Under the pieces are notes generated by a model. It saw nothing but the letters and a program-made list of their open reading frames with translations, ran no database searches and was not told the DNA's origin. 64,000 nucleotides of DNA, taken from Hyphomicrobium sp. (GTDB lineage: Bacteria > Pseudomonadota > Alphaproteobacteria > Rhizobiales > Hyphomicrobiaceae). The position numbers and the translations under genes were made by a program. Every line of letters begins with the position of its first letter. The first letter of the stretch is position 1. Positions 38,752 to 47,899 of this stretch are shown here, in pieces. The stretch spans positions 186,001 to 250,000 of the forward strand of contig JAFWGI010000005.1 in the NCBI GenBank assembly GCA_017512425.1, written 5' to 3'.

Positions 38752-39747
38752 GTGAAGTTTCATTCGGTCAGCGTCATTGGCGGAGGAGCGTGGGGCACGG
38801 CGCTCGCTCAAGCGCTTGCGGTCGGCGGGCAGAACGTGACGCTATGGGCGCGCGAAGCCGACGTCGTCGATGATATACAATCGCGCCGCGTCAATCGCGC
38901 GTTTCTTCCGGGTGTCGCGCTTGATGAAAAAATCCGTCCGACCGGCAATCTTTCCGACGTTGTTAAAGCCGACGCCATTCTGACCGTCTCGCCGGCGCAA
39001 TTCGTGCGCCCGACAGCGCAGGCGCTCGCCCGCAATCTGACACCCGGAACGCCGCTCGTCATGTGCGCCAAGGGTATCGAGCAATCGACCGGCAAACTGA
39101 TGGGTGATGTCATCGCTGAAGCGCTGCCGGAGGCGCAGTTCGCCGTCCTTTCGGGCCCGAGCTTTGCCGCCGATGTCGCGCGTGGGTTGCCCGCAGCACT
39201 GACGTTGGCATGCAGCAACGAGAGCGTGGGGCGCGCACTTGCCGAAGCCTTGTCGTCACGGCAAATGCGGCTCTATTGGTCGAGCGACGTCGTCGGTGCC
39301 GAACTTGGCGGCGCTTTGAAGAACGTTATGGCGATTGCTGCGGGCATCGTTGATGGGCGCGGACTTGGCGCTAGTGCGCACGCCGCCGTCGTCACGCGCG
39401 GCTTTGCCGAAATGCGCAGGCTGAGTGAAGCGATGGGTGCGCGCCCCGAAACGCTACTGGGCCTCTCCGGCCTCGGCGATCTGGTTCTGACGTGTGGAAG
39501 TCCGCAGTCGCGCAATATGTCGCTCGGCCGGGGACTCGGTGAAGGAAAGTCGCTCGCCAGCATTCTCGGTAGCCGCACGGCCGTGACCGAAGGCGTCTAC
39601 ACGGCGGCGGCCGTCGTCGCTCTCGCGCGGCAAAAGCATATCGAAATGCCGATTGCCGAAGCCGTGCACGCAATTATTGAAGAGCGCATCTCGGTTGAAG
39701 ACGCGATCACGGCGCTGATGACGCGGCCGCTCAAGGCAGAGGATTGA
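38752..39747 (+). CDS. gpsA: Glycerol-3-phosphate dehydrogenase (NAD(P)+)
   Basis: GpsA makes sn-glycerol 3-phosphate for phospholipid synthesis from dihydroxyacetone phosphate. The 331-residue protein has the dinucleotide loop GGGAWGTALA (10-19), SPAQFVRPTAQ, CAKGIE, SGPSFAADVARGLP and GGALKNVMAIAAGI with the catalytic lysine. LSGLGDLVLTC completes the set. Start is GTG 38752 with GGGGAC upstream. Its 3' end overlaps the end of the convergent GT-C gene by 17 bases. Confidence 0.97.
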   Translation: MKFHSVSVIGGGAWGTALAQALAVGGQNVTLWAREADVVDDIQSRRVNRAFLPGVALDEKIRPTGNLSDVVKADAILTVSPAQFVRPTAQALARNLTPGTPLVMCAKGIEQSTGKLMGDVIAEALPEAQFAVLSGPSFAADVARGLPAALTLACSNESVGRALAEALSSRQMRLYWSSDVVGAELGGALKNVMAIAAGIVDGRGLGASAHAAVVTRGFAEMRRLSEAMGARPETLLGLSGLGDLVLTCGSPQSRNMSLGRGLGEGKSLASILGSRTAVTEGVYTAAAVVALARQKHIEMPIAEAVHAIIEERISVEDAITALMTRPLKAED

Positions 39748-41563
39748 CCTTCGATTTGTCGACGCGCCAGACGCTGTAGAGCGTCTTGGGGTTCGGCATC
39801 GTCACACGCTGCAGAAAATCCGGCGCTTTGCCGTGGACTAGGTCAGCACGCAATGTGCCCTTCCACTCATCGCTATCGATAAACGGATCGTCGAGCCCCT
39901 TGCAGGTCATGACGTAGTCCACCTGCTCGCGTGCGATAATCTTGCGCGCCTCGTCTGGCGTACGCGCTGCAAAAATGTGGTGGTTGGCGATAATTGCGTC
40001 GGCGATGCGGTGATACGGTGCTGACAGCACGCTGTGCGGCGTCTCCGCGATCACATAGGCGCCAACGTCGATGTGCGCGGCGATGCGGCCGGCAGGTAGC
40101 GCATTCAATTCGCGGACCGCGCTATTGACCGCGCATTCTTCGGCATCGGCGGTCAGCGATTTCGATGGCGTCGTCACCGCGCTTCCGGTCGTCGCCGTCT
40201 GGATCAGGCTTGACGTTCCAAGCAATGTCGACTGACTGAGAAGTATTGCCGCCATGAATTGCAGCGACGGCGTGCGCACCGTCGCGTTACCGCGCAAAGT
40301 GCTGATCCAGCACGCGATCGGTACGAGCGCGATGAAGCTGGCGTACGCGATATATTTGTATTGCCAGCATGCGAACGCGATGAAGGCGATGACGGCGCAC
40401 AGAAAGAATAGATCGGGCAAGCTGCGGGACGTGCGCAGGCGCGACGCCTGTGCCCAGATTCCCAACGCAAAGAACGATATCAGTCCGAGGGATTGTTCGA
40501 TTTTTCCAGCCAACAGGTCGCGTGCGATGCTACGCGTTTCGGCAACGTAGTCGATCCAGATCGGTTTCAATTCCGCCGGCAGTTGTCCCATCGGCCCAGC
40601 CAGGCATTTGGGTTCAAGACCGCCATGAACGATGAGGCCAGCGATAGCCCCGGCGGCCGCGATCGCAATACGCGTTAGCGTTGCCCAGGGTGCGCCCGGC
40701 CGCACGGCGACGCAGAGCGCCGCACCGGCAATCGCGCTCAGAACGACAAGATTGAGAGAGATGGCATCGCACCGGATATCCATCCAGCGCGACGGCGGTA
40801 TCGTCAAAAAGAAGCCAATCGCAAGCGCTGCCGCCATTGCGATGACGAACCCTTGCGCCGGACGCGCTTGCCGGCGATCGAATAGTCCGCAAAGCGCCGC
40901 AAGAACTGCAAGCGCGACGGCTGGCAACAAGGCTTCGTAGCCGATGACGAGCGCCAGGCCGGTCAGCCCACCGGCCAACGCCCACGCGTCGCGCGACTGG
41001 AAGTTAGCCCACATCAGCAGGGCGGCCGAAACGGTCGCTGCAACCATGACGTTGTGATGATCGATCCGCCCGACGGTGAACTGGTACAAACCGAGCGGCA
41101 GCAGAATGGCGAGTGCAAGCGCAATGCGCGCGGCTTGTTCACCGCTACGCGCCGAAACCGTGCGCTGAATGACATAGAGCAGCGGCGCCAGAACCATCAG
41201 CGGCCAGACGACGCGCGCGACGAGCTCGGCCGTCTCCACAGAGCTGAATAGCGATACGATTTTTATGATCGCCGCAAGTGGCAAATCGATCAGGCGCGAC
41301 CAGTGCGAGAGCATCCCATCCGTTCCACCCATCGTCGCCGTTGTCGTGTCGAACCAAGGTGCGCCGGCCATGAATTCGCGCACCTGCACAAGGCGCGCGG
41401 CGTCGTCGGAATCGCCGAGGTACGCCGTCAGCCGCGGCCCTCGGAGCGCCAGTTGATGGATTGCGATCACGAGCAGCGCGGCGACGCTCCACAGCCAGCG
41501 CGGCATCACGGCAATGCGCCCAGCAAGTGAGCTGGCGGCGGTCGTGCTGGCAGCGGCGGTCAT
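39731..41563 (-). CDS. Polytopic GT-C-type membrane protein resembling STT3 oligosaccharyltransferases
   Basis: The 610-residue protein has about 11-13 membrane segments between residues 25 and 440 and a soluble C-terminal part of about 170 residues. In the first periplasmic loop, GDSDDAARLVQVREFM (50-65) looks like the acidic motif of STT3/AglB enzymes. DHH at 168-170 in VGRIDHHN resembles the second metal-site motif of archaeal AglB. I do not see a clear WWDxG motif in the soluble part. I infer a lipid-phosphate-sugar-dependent transferase; the substrate is unknown. It is divergent from the UGM-like, GtrA and methyltransferase genes. Confidence 0.65.
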   Translation of the reverse strand: MTAAASTTAASSLAGRIAVMPRWLWSVAALLVIAIHQLALRGPRLTAYLGDSDDAARLVQVREFMAGAPWFDTTTATMGGTDGMLSHWSRLIDLPLAAIIKIVSLFSSVETAELVARVVWPLMVLAPLLYVIQRTVSARSGEQAARIALALAILLPLGLYQFTVGRIDHHNVMVAATVSAALLMWANFQSRDAWALAGGLTGLALVIGYEALLPAVALAVLAALCGLFDRRQARPAQGFVIAMAAALAIGFFLTIPPSRWMDIRCDAISLNLVVLSAIAGAALCVAVRPGAPWATLTRIAIAAAGAIAGLIVHGGLEPKCLAGPMGQLPAELKPIWIDYVAETRSIARDLLAGKIEQSLGLISFFALGIWAQASRLRTSRSLPDLFFLCAVIAFIAFACWQYKYIAYASFIALVPIACWISTLRGNATVRTPSLQFMAAILLSQSTLLGTSSLIQTATTGSAVTTPSKSLTADAEECAVNSAVRELNALPAGRIAAHIDVGAYVIAETPHSVLSAPYHRIADAIIANHHIFAARTPDEARKIIAREQVDYVMTCKGLDDPFIDSDEWKGTLRADLVHGKAPDFLQRVTMPNPKTLYSVWRVDKSKVNPLP

Positions 41564-41773
41564 GGGTTCCCCGGCGAAACGGAAACGTCACCCTAGCTGC
41601 TTGCGATTGAAGGTCTGTAAATGCCGCGCCAACGCTTTGGTAACGAAAAATCCACCCTGATGTCAGTGTTTGTTTACCGATCCTGTCTAGGCTCCAGGTC
41701 ACGGTGGCGCGCGTAGATCAACGCCCTGCCGGCTCGCGTTTTGGTGTGGCCGTCTTTATTACAGGCGTAGCGA

Positions 41774-43294
41774 ATGTCTTACAGTGATGTCTATGTTATC
41801 GGCGCCGGTCCGTCCGGGCTGACGGCCTCGTATCTTCTCACAAAACAGGGCATCTCGACGACCGTGATCGAAGCCGATCCGGTGCACGTCGGCGGCATCA
41901 GCCGTACAGCGAATTACAAGGATTTCCTCTTCGACATCGGCGGCCATCGCTTCTTTTCGAAATCGAAAGAGGTTGTCGATCTGTGGAAAGAAATCCTGCC
42001 GCAGGATTTCATTTCGCGTCCGCGCCTCAGCCGAATCTACTACGACGGCAAATATTATTCGTATCCGCTGAAGGCGTTCGAAGCGCTCGGCAACCTCGGC
42101 GTCATCGAAAGCTCGATGTGCGTGTTGTCGTTCATGTACAAGCAGGCGTTCCCGAACGAAAAACCGGAAACGTTCCACGATTGGGTTGCAAACCAGTTCG
42201 GCGAGCGCTTGTTCTCGATTTTCTTCAAGACCTACACGGAAAAAGTGTGGGGCATGAGCTGCGATGAGATCTCGGCCGACTGGGCCGCGCAGCGCATCAA
42301 GGGTCTGGATCTCTGGACCGCGATGTCGAGCGCGTTGCGCAACTCCATCGCGCCGAAAGGCTACAAGGACGGCACCAAGGCCAACGACGGTCAGGTCATC
42401 AAGACGCTGATCGACAGTTTCGAGTACCCGCGCAAAGGTCCGGGCATGATGTGGGACGCAGCTGCCCGCAAAACCCGCGAGCAGGGCGGCACGATCCACA
42501 TGGGCACACGCCTGATGGGTATGTCGTTCGACAAGGCGTCGGGCATTTGGACGATTACCGCGCACAAGGAAGACGGCGAAGTCCTGAGCTTCACGGCGAA
42601 GCACGTCATCTCGTCGGCGCCAATCCGCGAACTGGTCCACAGCTTCACGGAAAAGCCGGCCTGCGTCGCATCGGCCGAAAAACTGCGCTACCGCGACTTC
42701 ATCACCGTCGCGGTCGTCGTCGACAAGCCGGACCTGTTCCCGGACAACTGGATCTACATCCACGAGCCGAGCGTAAAGGTCGGCCGCATTCAGAATTTCC
42801 GTTCGTGGTCGCCTGAAATGGTGCCGAACGAAAAGCTCGCCTGCCTTGGTCTCGAATATTTCTGCTTCGAAGGCGACGGCTTGTGGACGGCGTCGGATGA
42901 GGAACTCATCGCGCTTGCCAAGAAAGAGCTGGCCATCATCGGTCTTGCGACCGAAGACGAGTGCATTGACGGTTGCGTCGTGCGCCAGAAAAAAGCTTAT
43001 CCGGTCTACGACGACGGCTACAAGCAGAACGTCGAAACGATCCGCGCCGAGCTTGCCGCCAACTATCCGACGCTGCATCTCGTCGGCCGTAACGGCATGC
43101 ACAAGTACAACAACCAAGACCACGCGATGATGACGTCGATGCTGACCGTCAAGAACATCGTTGCCGGCGAAATGCTCTACGATATTTGGAACGTCAACGA
43201 AGACGCCGAGTATCACGAATCTGGCGACTCGGGTGCTGAAGAAGCTCTGAAGAGCGTTCGCATGGTGCCGCGCCGTGTGGGAACCGCAGCGTGA
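41774..43294 (+). CDS. FAD-dependent oxidoreductase of the UDP-galactopyranose-mutase/amine-oxidase type
   Basis: This is a 506-residue flavoprotein. The N-terminal FAD site is VIGAGPSGLTASYLL (9-23), followed by GGISRT and DIGGHRFFSKS, a run shared by UGM-like and protoporphyrinogen-oxidase-like enzymes. The C-terminal FAD contact is LVGRNGMHKYNNQDHAM. UGM-like members rearrange sugar nucleotides, whereas other relatives oxidise lipids or carotenoids. The GtrA and methyltransferase neighbours favour a sugar role. The strong preference for C-ending codons suggests high expression. It is translationally coupled to gtrA by a GTGA junction. Confidence 0.83.
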   Translation: MSYSDVYVIGAGPSGLTASYLLTKQGISTTVIEADPVHVGGISRTANYKDFLFDIGGHRFFSKSKEVVDLWKEILPQDFISRPRLSRIYYDGKYYSYPLKAFEALGNLGVIESSMCVLSFMYKQAFPNEKPETFHDWVANQFGERLFSIFFKTYTEKVWGMSCDEISADWAAQRIKGLDLWTAMSSALRNSIAPKGYKDGTKANDGQVIKTLIDSFEYPRKGPGMMWDAAARKTREQGGTIHMGTRLMGMSFDKASGIWTITAHKEDGEVLSFTAKHVISSAPIRELVHSFTEKPACVASAEKLRYRDFITVAVVVDKPDLFPDNWIYIHEPSVKVGRIQNFRSWSPEMVPNEKLACLGLEYFCFEGDGLWTASDEELIALAKKELAIIGLATEDECIDGCVVRQKKAYPVYDDGYKQNVETIRAELAANYPTLHLVGRNGMHKYNNQDHAMMTSMLTVKNIVAGEMLYDIWNVNEDAEYHESGDSGAEEALKSVRMVPRRVGTAA

Positions 43295-43761
43295 CATTTA
43301 CGGCCATCAAAGATCTGGTCGCCGATAACGCAGGCGAGCTGTGGCAGTTTGCAGGCTACGTCGCCGTCAGCGGCTGTGCCCTTGCGGTCGACATGAGCGT
43401 CTACTGGGCTTTGCTCAACATCGCCCACTATGCGTTTTTGGCGGCAGTCGGCGGATATATCTGCGGGGTGCTGTCGCATTACGCACTGTCGTCGCGCATC
43501 GTTTTCCGCGATCGCTTTGACAAGCGCGGCGTCGCTGAAGAGGCGCCGACGGTTGTCAAATTTTTCGCGGCTGGCGTTTCGGGATTGATCGTCACGGCGA
43601 TCGTCGTCGGCGTGCTTGCCGACATTCTGGATTTCCACCCACTGATCGCGAAAATCGCGGCTGCCGGCTGCTCGTTCACGGTGGTGTTCTTGTGCATGCG
43701 CTTGTTCGTATTTAACGCCCGTCCGCGCGCTCGGCCGTCAATCACCACAGTACAAGCATAA
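43291..43761 (+). CDS. GtrA family membrane protein
   Basis: The 156-residue protein has four membrane segments (about 17-36, 42-64, 88-110, 120-140), the GtrA layout. It shows FAGYVAVSGCALAVDMSVYW at the start and the polar loop SHYALSSRIVFRDR after the second segment. GtrA proteins are thought to flip polyprenyl-phosphate-linked sugars or act as small lipid-sugar carriers. GTG 43291 overlaps the stop of the preceding flavoprotein gene, and a methyltransferase follows after 10 bases. Confidence 0.9.
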   Translation: MTFTAIKDLVADNAGELWQFAGYVAVSGCALAVDMSVYWALLNIAHYAFLAAVGGYICGVLSHYALSSRIVFRDRFDKRGVAEEAPTVVKFFAAGVSGLIVTAIVVGVLADILDFHPLIAKIAAAGCSFTVVFLCMRLFVFNARPRARPSITTVQA

Positions 43762-43771
43762 GAGGTCGATC

Positions 43772-44470
43772 GTGTTCATCGCAAGTTATGGCCTGAAGAG
43801 CTTAATCCAGAAGGCTGCTATGGTGGCGCGTCTACCGCTCGGCTACGCGCAGGATCACCCGTACACCGGCCTCAAAGAGCGCGCGCACGAAGATACGCTC
43901 GATTACATCCTGTCGGCGATGCCGGAAGCGTTAGCGTTCGACACGCCGCGCGAACTGATGGCGCACGCCTTGTCGCGCGTGGCGGTCGATGGATTTTACG
44001 CCGAATTCGGTGTCAACGAAGGCGGCACGATCAGCTACATCGCCAAACAGACGCCGTCGAAAACCATCCACGGCTTTGACAGCTTCGAGGGTCTGCCAGA
44101 AGACTGGTCCGGCAATGCGATGGCCGCCGGATATTTCAATCGCAAAGGCCGCTTACCGAAGGTTCCGGCCAACGTGCAATTGCACCGTGGTTGGTTCAAA
44201 GACAGCGTGCCGGACTTCGCCGCCGCGCAAAGCGGACCGGCAGCGTTCCTCCACATCGACTGCGATCTCTATTCGTCGACCGCCGATATATTCGCGAGCC
44301 TCGGCGATCGTATCGTGCCAGGCACCGTTCTGATGTTCGACGAGTACTTCAACTACCCGAATTGGCAAGCCCATGAGCATAAGGCGTTCATGGAATTTCA
44401 AGCTTCGACTGGCAAAACTTTCAAGACCATCGGCTACTCGATCCAGCAGATCGCGGCCATCGCCGTTTGA
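43772..44470 (+). CDS. TylF/MycF-like SAM-dependent methyltransferase
   Basis: This is a 232-residue class I methyltransferase. The SAM loop is VDGFYAEFGVNEGGT at about 71-85, followed by HGFDSFEGLPEDW. The metal-binding aspartates are in HIDCDLYSSTAD and the conserved FDEYFNYPNW stretch is present. These features are those of macrocin O-methyltransferase relatives, many of which methylate sugar hydroxyls in polysaccharide loci. Start GTG 43772 has GAGG about seven bases upstream. It is third in the flavoprotein-gtrA-methyltransferase operon and is followed by a terminator. Confidence 0.87.
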   Translation: MFIASYGLKSLIQKAAMVARLPLGYAQDHPYTGLKERAHEDTLDYILSAMPEALAFDTPRELMAHALSRVAVDGFYAEFGVNEGGTISYIAKQTPSKTIHGFDSFEGLPEDWSGNAMAAGYFNRKGRLPKVPANVQLHRGWFKDSVPDFAAAQSGPAAFLHIDCDLYSSTADIFASLGDRIVPGTVLMFDEYFNYPNWQAHEHKAFMEFQASTGKTFKTIGYSIQQIAAIAV

Positions 44471-44505
44471 TCCGGAATTGAAGCCCAAGTTTCGTGTCGC
44501 GTCTT

Positions 44506-44536
44506 AAACCCCGTGCCCTTGTGGCGCGGGGTTTTT
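44506..44536 (+). terminator. Intrinsic terminator after the TylF-like gene
   Basis: aaaccccg (44506-44513) pairs with cggggttt (44527-44534) around a 13-base loop and runs straight into a T-run (44532-44536). It lies 35 bases after the stop and closes the sugar operon before the EVE gene. Confidence 0.85.
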
Positions 44537-44603
44537 GTATTGCGCGCTTGAGAGCCGCGAGGTTTCGCGTTACGCCAAACGGGCAGCACCCACAGGACCC
44601 GAC

Positions 44604-45059
44604 ATGCCCGCCTATTGGCTTTTCAAATCGGAGCCCGACGCCTTCTCCTGGGATATGCTCGTTGCCAAAGGTGCCAAGGGTGAACCGTGGACGGGTGTTC
44701 GCAACTACCAAGCGCGCAACAACATGCGCGCCATGAAGATCGGCGACCTTGGGTTTTTCTATCATTCGAACGAAGGCAAGGACGTGGTCGGTATTTGCGA
44801 AGTGATCGGGCTTGCGCACCCCGACGCGACCGACGGTACCGGCGCGTGGGAATGCGTTGACGTCAAAGCCGTGCAGCCGTTTCCGAAATCCGTTTCGCTC
44901 GCCGACGTCAAAGCCAATCCGAAACTCGCGAAGATGGCGCTTGTTACGTCCATGCGGTTGTCCGTGCAGCCCGTGACAGCCGATGAATGGAAAGAGGTCT
45001 GCCGGATGGGTGGCGTGAAAGCCGTGAAACAGGCGCCAACCAAATCCACGAAGCGATGA
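44604..45059 (+). CDS. EVE domain protein
   Basis: The 151-residue protein is a complete single EVE domain: YWLFKSEPDAFSWDML, then the core WTGVRNYQARNNMRAMK and GDLGFFYHSNEGKDVVGI. EVE proteins belong to the PUA-like fold that reads modified bases (the human relative THYN1 and restriction-linked forms bind modified cytosine). In proteobacteria the stand-alone form is chromosomal and of unclear role. ATG 44604 is chosen; CAGGA lies upstream. Its stop overlaps the ATG of the next gene (ATGA). Confidence 0.93.
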   Translation: MPAYWLFKSEPDAFSWDMLVAKGAKGEPWTGVRNYQARNNMRAMKIGDLGFFYHSNEGKDVVGICEVIGLAHPDATDGTGAWECVDVKAVQPFPKSVSLADVKANPKLAKMALVTSMRLSVQPVTADEWKEVCRMGGVKAVKQAPTKSTKR

Positions 45060-45730
45060 CCGCGGACGGCGCTCGCGCCCCGCTCAACGCTGAAACCATT
45101 GAAGCGTTTGTACGCGAGAACGCCCGCTTGATGACGCCGCCACTCGTGCCGGGCATCAAGCTTTACCTCGCGGAAGAGTCCGTTCCGATCTGGCAAAAAA
45201 CGGAAGACGAACTCGGCGAAATGAACGTACCGCCGCCGTTCTGGGCGTTCGCGTGGGCAGGTGGGCAAGCGCTAGCACGCTACCTGCTCGACAATCCAAG
45301 CATTTGCGCTCGCCGCCGCGTCATCGATCTGGGTTCCGGCTCCGGCATGACCGCGATCGCCGCCGCCCAATGCGGCGCAGCATCCGTGCTGGCCGCTGAC
45401 GTCGATCAGTTTGCGCTTGTAGCGTGCCGGCTGAACGCCGCCGCCAACGGTGTCGCTATCGACGTGACCGGCGACGACCTGCTATCGCGCCCGCCAGCGG
45501 TTGCGGACGTTATACTGATCGGAGATCTCTTCTACGAACGCGGTCTGGCCGAGCGGGTCACAGCCTATATCGACGCCGCCAAAAGCCAGGGCGCCGCCGT
45601 CTATATCGGCGATCCGCAACGCAGCTACTTCCCGCGCGACACGTTTACCTTGCTGGCCAGCTTCCAAGTCCCGGTCACGCGCGAACTCGAAGACAGCGAA
45701 ATCAAAAAAACCGCAGTCTGGCGAGCGTGA
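45056..45730 (+). CDS. Protein lysine methyltransferase-like (METTL20/ETFB-KMT type)
   Basis: This is a 224-residue class I methyltransferase. The N-terminal helical part contains PPLVPGIKLYLAEESVPIWQ. The pre-motif PPPFWAFAWAGGQALARYL is typical of the METTL20/Nnt1-like group, followed by the SAM loop VIDLGSGSGMTAIAAA, ADVDQFAL and IGDLFYE. Bacterial METTL20 homologues methylate the electron-transfer flavoprotein beta subunit; here the target is inferred only from similarity. Translation is coupled to the EVE gene by an ATGA overlap. Confidence 0.8.
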   Translation: MTADGARAPLNAETIEAFVRENARLMTPPLVPGIKLYLAEESVPIWQKTEDELGEMNVPPPFWAFAWAGGQALARYLLDNPSICARRRVIDLGSGSGMTAIAAAQCGAASVLAADVDQFALVACRLNAAANGVAIDVTGDDLLSRPPAVADVILIGDLFYERGLAERVTAYIDAAKSQGAAVYIGDPQRSYFPRDTFTLLASFQVPVTRELEDSEIKKTAVWRA

Positions 45731-45883
45731 TAGGCGCCGGGCCAAAATCGGCCGCGTTGGTGCTCACCGCCGTACAATCTCACTAGACTTTGGACCTATG
45801 AACAAGTTGAGATGTCCGGACTGACCTCGCATAATAATCAGACGAAGGCCGCGGATCAGACGGCCGCCGGAGGAGCACGCTCA

Positions 45884-47824
45884 ATGTCAGACAAGATTTA
45901 TCCCGTCCCAGCACAATGGGCCGCGGGGGCACACATCAATGCAGCCTCGTACAAATCGATGTACGAGCAGTCAGTATCGGATCCAGCAAAGTTCTGGGGC
46001 GAGCAGGGCAAGCGTCTCGATTGGATCAAGCCATACACGAAGGTCAAGAACACGTCTTTCAACCCCGGGTCGGTCGATATCCGCTGGTTTGAAGACGGCA
46101 CGCTTAACGTCTCGGCGAATTGCATCGATCGCCACTTGGCGAAGCGCGCGGATCAGGTCGCAATCATCTGGGAAGGCGACAATCCGAACGAAAGTGAGCA
46201 GATCACGTATCGTCAGTTGTCGGAGCGTGTCCAGCGCTTTGCAAACGTGCTCAAGAAGCATGGCGTCAAACGCGGTGATCGCGTCACCATTTACCTGCCG
46301 ATGATCCCGGAAGCGGCTTATGCGATGCTCGCGTGCTCTCGCGTCGGCGCCATCCACTCGATCGTTTTCGGCGGCTTCTCACCGGACAGCTTGCAGAACC
46401 GTGTCGAGGATGCCGAGTCGAAGCTCGTCATCACGGCCGATGAAAGCATGCGCGGTGGCAAGGCTGTGCCGCTCAAGAAGAACGCCGACATTGCCTTGGA
46501 AAAATGCAAGGGCGACGAAAAAATGCTCGTTGTCCGCCGCACCGGCAATCCGATTCCTTGGAAAGAAGGCCGCGATTTCTGGTTGCACGAAGAGCTTCTT
46601 ACGGTCGACGCCGAATGCCCGCCCGAAGCCATGAATGCCGAAGACCCGTTGTTCATCCTGTATACGTCGGGATCGACGGGCCGTCCGAAAGGCGTCGTCC
46701 ACTCCACCGGCGGCTATCTGCTGTACGCGTCAATGACGCACCAGTACGTCTTCGACTACCACGACGGCGACGTCTACTGGTGCACGGCCGACGTCGGCTG
46801 GGTTACCGGCCACAGCTACATCGTCTACGGCCCGCTTGCCAACGGCGCGACGACGGTGATGTTTGAAGGCATTCCGACGTACCCGTCGGCTTCGCGCTTC
46901 TGGGACGTCGTCGATAAATGGAAGGTCACCATCTTCTATACCGCTCCAACGGCGATCCGCTCGCTGATGGGCTCTGGCGACGACCTCGTCAAAAAGAGCA
47001 GCCGCGCATCGTTGCGTCTGCTCGGATCGGTCGGCGAGCCGATCAATCCGGAAGCCTGGGAATGGTACTACCGGGTCGTCGGCGAGAGCCGCTGCCCGAT
47101 CGTCGACACTTGGTGGCAGACCGAAACCGGCGGCATCTTGATCACGCCGCTGCCGGGTGCAACCGCGCTCAAGCCCGGATCGGCGACGTTGCCGTTTTTC
47201 GGCGTCCAGCCAGCATTGGTCGACGACAAGGGGCAGTTCCTCGAAGGCGAGGCGCAAGGCAACCTCGTCATTCTCGACAGCTGGCCAGGGCAATCGCGCA
47301 CGATCTACAAGGATCACGAGCGGTTTGAGCAGACCTATTTCTCGGCCTACCCGGGCATGTATTTCACGGGTGACGGCTGTCGCCGCGACGCCGACGGCTA
47401 CTACTGGATCACCGGTCGCGTCGATGACGTCATCAACGTGTCTGGTCACCGCATGGGAACTGCGGAAGTCGAAAGCGCGCTCGTTTCTCACGCCAAGGTC
47501 GCTGAAGCCGCCGTCGTCGGTTACCCGCACGATTTGAAGGGACAAGGCATTTATTGCTACGTCACTCTCAATTCAGGGCTTAGCGGTGACGATGCGCTGC
47601 GCAAGGAACTGGTCGCTCACGTCCGCAAGGAAATCGGGCCGATTGCGTCGCCCGATCTGATCCAGTTCTCGCCCGGTCTGCCGAAGACGCGGTCCGGCAA
47701 AATCATGCGCCGCATTCTTCGCAAGATCGCCGAGGACGATTTCGGCAGCTTGGGTGATACCTCGACGCTGGCCGATCCCTCCGTCGTCGACGACCTGATC
47801 GGCAATCGTCAGAACCGCCGCTGA
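45884..47824 (+). CDS. acs: Acetyl-CoA synthetase
   Basis: This AMP-forming enzyme activates acetate to acetyl-CoA, feeding the TCA cycle encoded at the left end of the window. The 646-residue protein has the adenylate motif [16 protein letters not shown] (about 265-280), [29 protein letters not shown], and the regulatory acetylation lysine in [10 protein letters not shown] near the C-terminus. ATG 45884 is chosen because GGAGGAG lies 8 bases upstream and the length matches the E. coli enzyme (652). An in-frame ATG at 45812 would add 24 unconserved residues. A bidirectional terminator follows. Confidence 0.97.
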   Translation: MSDKIYPVPAQWAAGAHINAASYKSMYEQSVSDPAKFWGEQGKRLDWIKPYTKVKNTSFNPGSVDIRWFEDGTLNVSANCIDRHLAKRADQVAIIWEGDNPNESEQITYRQLSERVQRFANVLKKHGVKRGDRVTIYLPMIPEAAYAMLACSRVGAIHSIVFGGFSPDSLQNRVEDAESKLVITADESMRGGKAVPLKKNADIALEKCKGDEKMLVVRRTGNPIPWKEGRDFWLHEELLTVDAECPPEAMNAEDPLFILYTSGSTGRPKGVVHSTGGYLLYASMTHQYVFDYHDGDVYWCTADVGWVTGHSYIVYGPLANGATTVMFEGIPTYPSASRFWDVVDKWKVTIFYTAPTAIRSLMGSGDDLVKKSSRASLRLLGSVGEPINPEAWEWYYRVVGESRCPIVDTWWQTETGGILITPLPGATALKPGSATLPFFGVQPALVDDKGQFLEGEAQGNLVILDSWPGQSRTIYKDHERFEQTYFSAYPGMYFTGDGCRRDADGYYWITGRVDDVINVSGHRMGTAEVESALVSHAKVAEAAVVGYPHDLKGQGIYCYVTLNSGLSGDDALRKELVAHVRKEIGPIASPDLIQFSPGLPKTRSGKIMRRILRKIAEDDFGSLGDTSTLADPSVVDDLIGNRQNRR

Positions 47825-47846
47825 TCCAACGCACAAACAGAAAAAC

Positions 47847-47876
47847 AAAAGGGCACGGCCAACGCCGTGCCCTTTT
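47847..47876. terminator. Bidirectional terminator between acs and the vWA gene
   Basis: aaaagggcacggc (47847-47859) is perfectly complementary to gccgtgccctttt (47864-47876), with loop caac. The 13-base stem carries A and T runs at its outer ends, so it can end transcription from both convergent genes. Confidence 0.9.
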
Positions 47877-47899
47877 GCGTTTGGCCACACAGACTGCGC

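Noticed and set aside
41759..43297. Open frame of 512 codons on the minus strand
   Set aside because: It mirrors the UGM-like flavoprotein gene codon for codon, has no recognisable motifs and is rich in Arg, Val, Asp and His, as expected of antisense shadows of GC-rich genes.
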